Part shown: positions 61,969-64,000 of the stretch, piece by piece
Numbering within the stretch: position 1 is the stretch's first letter
Layout of the letters: each line of letters opens with the position of its first letter
NCBI RefSeq assembly: GCF_001426505.1
Contig: NZ_LMEV01000017.1
Span: 846,739 to 910,738, forward strand
From: Variovorax sp. Root473
GTDB taxonomy: Bacteria > Pseudomonadota > Gammaproteobacteria > Burkholderiales > Burkholderiaceae_C
Length of the DNA stretch: 64,000 nucleotides
Direction of reading: 5' to 3'
Notes under the pieces: model-generated
The model's input: the letters and a program-made list of their open reading frames with translations, nothing else
Databases searched by the model: none
Told to the model about the DNA's origin: nothing
Translations under genes and position numbers: made by a program

Positions 61969-62478
61969 TTACTGCTGCAAACGGCCGTTGAGGTACGGCT
62001 CGGGATCGACGGCGGTGCCGTTCTTGCGGATCTCGAAGTGCAGCTTCACGCGGTCGGATTCGCTGTTGCCCATTTCGGCGATCTTCTGGCCCTGGCGCAC
62101 CACGGCGCCTTCCTTCACGAGGATGGTCTTCGCGTGGGCGTAGGCCGTGAGGAAGGTTTCGTTGTGCTTCACGATGACCATGTTGCCGTAGGCGCGCAAC
62201 TCGCCGCCCACGTACACCACGCGCCCGTCGGCCGATGCCACGATGGGGTCGCCCAGGGTACCGGCGATGTCCAGGCCCTTGTTGCGCACGCCGTCGAAGC
62301 GCCCGATGGTGGTGCCGGCAGCAGGGCGGATGAACAGCGCCTGGCGTGGCGGCTGCGGCGCGGCGCTCGGACCGGGAAGCGGCTGCTGCGGCGGAAGTCC
62401 GGTCGTGGTGCAGGCGGCGATGCCCCCGGCCACGAGGAGCGTGGCGGCGGTGCGGAAAACAATAGTCTGAAGGTGCAT
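61969..62478 (-). CDS. NlpD-like degenerate LytM lipoprotein
   Basis: A 169-residue lipoprotein (lipobox IAAC, Cys23) with a LytM/peptidase M23 domain. KGLDIAGTLGDPIVASADGR, VVYVGGELRAYGNMVIVKHN and LHFEIRKNGTAVDP follow E. coli NlpD closely. The first zinc ligand His is Asn (RNKGLDIAG), so it is probably inactive and works as an amidase activator in cell separation. It lacks the LysM domain found in NlpD, so it is shorter. Convergent with the phospholipase D gene. Confidence 0.8.
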   Translation of the reverse strand: MHLQTIVFRTAATLLVAGGIAACTTTGLPPQQPLPGPSAAPQPPRQALFIRPAAGTTIGRFDGVRNKGLDIAGTLGDPIVASADGRVVYVGGELRAYGNMVIVKHNETFLTAYAHAKTILVKEGAVVRQGQKIAEMGNSESDRVKLHFEIRKNGTAVDPEPYLNGRLQQ

Positions 62479-62589
62479 GGCGCTGTTGGAACGGATTCGG
62501 TGCGGAGGGTTCCGTCGGAGGCCGAATCCGCGGACCGGACCGGCCGGACGATGCTAGCAAACTCGCAAGCCGAGCCCTTCAGCAGCCCC

Positions 62590-63078
62590 TCACTTGAGCG
62601 GAATCGGCGTGCCGCGGTCGACCGGCACGGCCGTGACGCTGTTCTTGGGCGAGCCGTCGATCAGCAGGTCGGAGTAGGTCAGGTAGACCAGCGTGTTGCG
62701 CTTGGGGTCGACCATGCGCACCACGCGCAGGCGCTTGAAGAGCACCGACAGGCGTTCGGTGTAGACCTCCTCGCGCTTGGGCAGCGGCTGCGTGATGCTC
62801 ACCGGGCCGACCTGGCGGCAGGCAATGGACGCCTCGGCCTTGTCTTCCGCCACGCCGAATGCACCCGCGATGCCGCCGGTCCTGGCGCGCGAGACATAGC
62901 AGGTGACACCGCTGACCTTGGGGTCGTCGTAGGCCTCGATCACGATCTTGTGGTCGGGGCCGATGAGCTTGAAGGCGGTGTCGACCTCGCCGACCGTCTC
63001 CGCCTTGGCCGCCGAGGCCGCGAATGCAAAGCCGAGGCTAGCGCCACAGAGGAGGGTGGCGCGCAGGGTCTTGAGCAT
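62590..63078 (-). CDS. creA: CreA family protein
   Basis: A 162-residue periplasmic protein with a signal peptide (ending AKAE) and the CreA core: AFKLIGPDHKIVIEAYDDPK, VSGVTCYVSRARTGGIAG, EASIACRQVGP and KRLRVVRMVDPKRNTLVYL. Two Cys in TCYV and ACRQ probably form a disulfide. CreA's function is unknown; it is conserved across proteobacteria. I use the ATG 63078; a TTG at 63093 is less likely. The Nudix gene lies 11 bp upstream on the same strand. Confidence 0.88.
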   Translation of the reverse strand: MLKTLRATLLCGASLGFAFAASAAKAETVGEVDTAFKLIGPDHKIVIEAYDDPKVSGVTCYVSRARTGGIAGAFGVAEDKAEASIACRQVGPVSITQPLPKREEVYTERLSVLFKRLRVVRMVDPKRNTLVYLTYSDLLIDGSPKNSVTAVPVDRGTPIPLK

Positions 63079-63089
63079 GGGGAAATTTT

Positions 63090-63641
63090 TCAAACGATGC
63101 TGAGTTCGTGCACGCGGTCGAAACTGCCGCGCTTGCGGTCTTCGAAGAAGTGTTCGAGCGCCTGGCGCACGGTGCGAAAGGCGATCTCGTCCCAGGGAAT
63201 TTCTTCCTCGGCGAACAGGCGCGCCTCGATGGTTTCGTGGCCGGGGTCGAAGCGGTCGTCGAGCAGGCGGGCGCGGTAGAACAGATGCACCTGGCCCACG
63301 CGCACGACGCTGATCATGGCGAACAGGCCCTGCATCTCGAAGTTGGCACCGGCCTCTTCGCTGGTCTCGCGGGCCGCGCCTTCGGCGGTGGTTTCCTCAA
63401 GCTCCATGAAGCCCGCGGGCAGCGTCCACTTGCCCCAGCGCGGCTCGATGTTGCGCTTGCACAGCAGCACCCTGTCGCCCAGCACGGGGATGGTGCCGAC
63501 CACGTTCAGCGGGTTCTCGTAGTGGACCGTGTGGCAGGCCGGGCAGACGGCGCGCTGCTTGGTGTCGCCGTCGTCCGGCACGCGGTAGACCACCGCCGTG
63601 CCGCAGTTCTTGCAATGCTTGATGGGTACGCGAAGGAGCAT
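63090..63641 (-). CDS. Nudix hydrolase with zinc ribbon
   Basis: A 183-residue protein: an N-terminal zinc ribbon (CKNCG, later CPACH), then the Nudix domain with box GFMELEETTAEGAARETSEE (residues about 77-96). The layout resembles NudC-like NADH pyrophosphatases but is shorter. It cleaves a nucleoside diphosphate linked to a moiety, perhaps NADH or ADP-ribose. The gene runs into CreA (11 bp gap). Confidence 0.88.
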   Translation of the reverse strand: MLLRVPIKHCKNCGTAVVYRVPDDGDTKQRAVCPACHTVHYENPLNVVGTIPVLGDRVLLCKRNIEPRWGKWTLPAGFMELEETTAEGAARETSEEAGANFEMQGLFAMISVVRVGQVHLFYRARLLDDRFDPGHETIEARLFAEEEIPWDEIAFRTVRQALEHFFEDRKRGSFDRVHELSIV

Positions 63642-63660
63642 GAAGCGGACCGCGCGGGCG

Positions 63661-64000
63661 TCAGGCGATCTTCACGGTCAGCGCGGGCAGGCCGGCCACC
63701 TGGCCCACCAGCGTGTCGCCGGCCACCACGGCCGCAACGCCCTCGGGCGTGCCCGTGAAGATCAGGTCGCCGGGCAGCAGCTCCCAGGCCGCCGACAGGT
63801 GCTCGATGGTCTCGGCCACGTTCCAGATCAGCTTGCTCACGGTGCTGCGCTGGCGGTCGGTGCCATTCACCTGCAGAGAAATTTCGGCCTGCTCCGCGTT
63901 GCCGGCCTGGGCGACCGGCACGATCGGGCCGATGGGCGCGCTCTGCTCGAAGCTCTTGCCGATGTCCCAGGGGCGGCCCTGCTTCTTCATGTCGTTCTGC
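63661..64000 (-). CDS. FAH family hydrolase, C-terminal part
   Basis: The frame runs off the right edge. The visible 112 residues read QNDMKKQGRPWDIGKSFEQS, SAPIGPIVPV, LQVNGTDRQ, LIWNVAETIEHLSAAWELLP, GDLIFTGTPEGVAAV and VGQVAGLPALTVKIA, matching fumarylacetoacetate hydrolase-type enzymes of the acylpyruvase branch such as fumarylpyruvate hydrolase. The gene is 19 bp upstream of the Nudix gene on the same strand. The reaction is hydrolysis of a 2,4-dioxo acid; which one is unknown. Confidence 0.85.
   Translation of the reverse strand, partial: QNDMKKQGRPWDIGKSFEQSAPIGPIVPVAQAGNAEQAEISLQVNGTDRQRSTVSKLIWNVAETIEHLSAAWELLPGDLIFTGTPEGVAAVVAGDTLVGQVAGLPALTVKIA

Overview
The window reads as chromosomal DNA of a high-GC beta-proteobacterium of the Comamonadaceae, most like Variovorax. 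This is inferred from the very GC-rich third codon positions, the mix of protein families (Bug-type binding protein, tannase-like esterase, DUF3348/DUF802/DUF2894 operon, FecIRA cassette) and the pattern of short, tightly packed operons. No rRNA, tRNA, CRISPR array, insertion sequence or phage gene was seen.

Layout. 1-3272: end of a tannase-like gene, an MFS exporter divergent from a LysR regulator, and a TetR regulator. 3429-17148: a catabolic island. It holds an IclR regulator, a DctPQM TRAP transporter, an amidase, two tandem hydratase paralogues, a class V aminotransferase, an ACS-type MFS carrier, a maleate isomerase/arylmalonate decarboxylase-like enzyme, a hydantoinase, a racemase-like protein and a GntR regulator. 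Two 30-bp dyads that match at 23 of 30 positions sit before the iclR gene and before the MFS gene, so the two halves are probably co-regulated. The set fits uptake and opening of a cyclic amide or ureide (hydantoin or pyrimidine-like) and processing of the acid products; the true substrate is not readable from sequence.

17403-22076: a divergent EF-G-like GTPase, a Bug-type binding protein with a DUF3237 protein, and a LuxR regulator. 22298-29595: a stress island with two Hsp20 chaperones, hemerythrin, large-subunit catalase, DUF3606, a CDF transporter and several small proteins. 29733-33813: three overlapping genes for a double-domain KaiC-like ATPase, a hybrid histidine kinase and a flippase-like membrane protein. 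33845-40046: small, partly decayed genes (KorA-like regulator, OsmC, lipoproteins, two gene remnants, a DUF2130 protein). 40217-42827: a two-component pair. 43219-48603: a repeat-bearing lipoprotein, then a FecA-FecR-FecI iron signalling cassette with a Fur-like box.

49232-54109 is the most interesting locus: DUF3348, a 940-residue MotA/ExbB-like DUF802 protein with a very long repeated coiled-coil tail, a MotB-like OmpA protein with an intramembrane Asp, and DUF2894, in one tight operon. It looks like an ion-driven motor related in design to MotAB and ZorAB but with different partners. 54117-64000 is ordinary housekeeping and envelope content: VOC, DUF1232, YnfA, a lipoprotein hydrolase, an ABC exporter, AlkB, a phospholipase D lipoprotein, an NlpD-like protein, CreA, a Nudix hydrolase and the end of an FAH-family gene.
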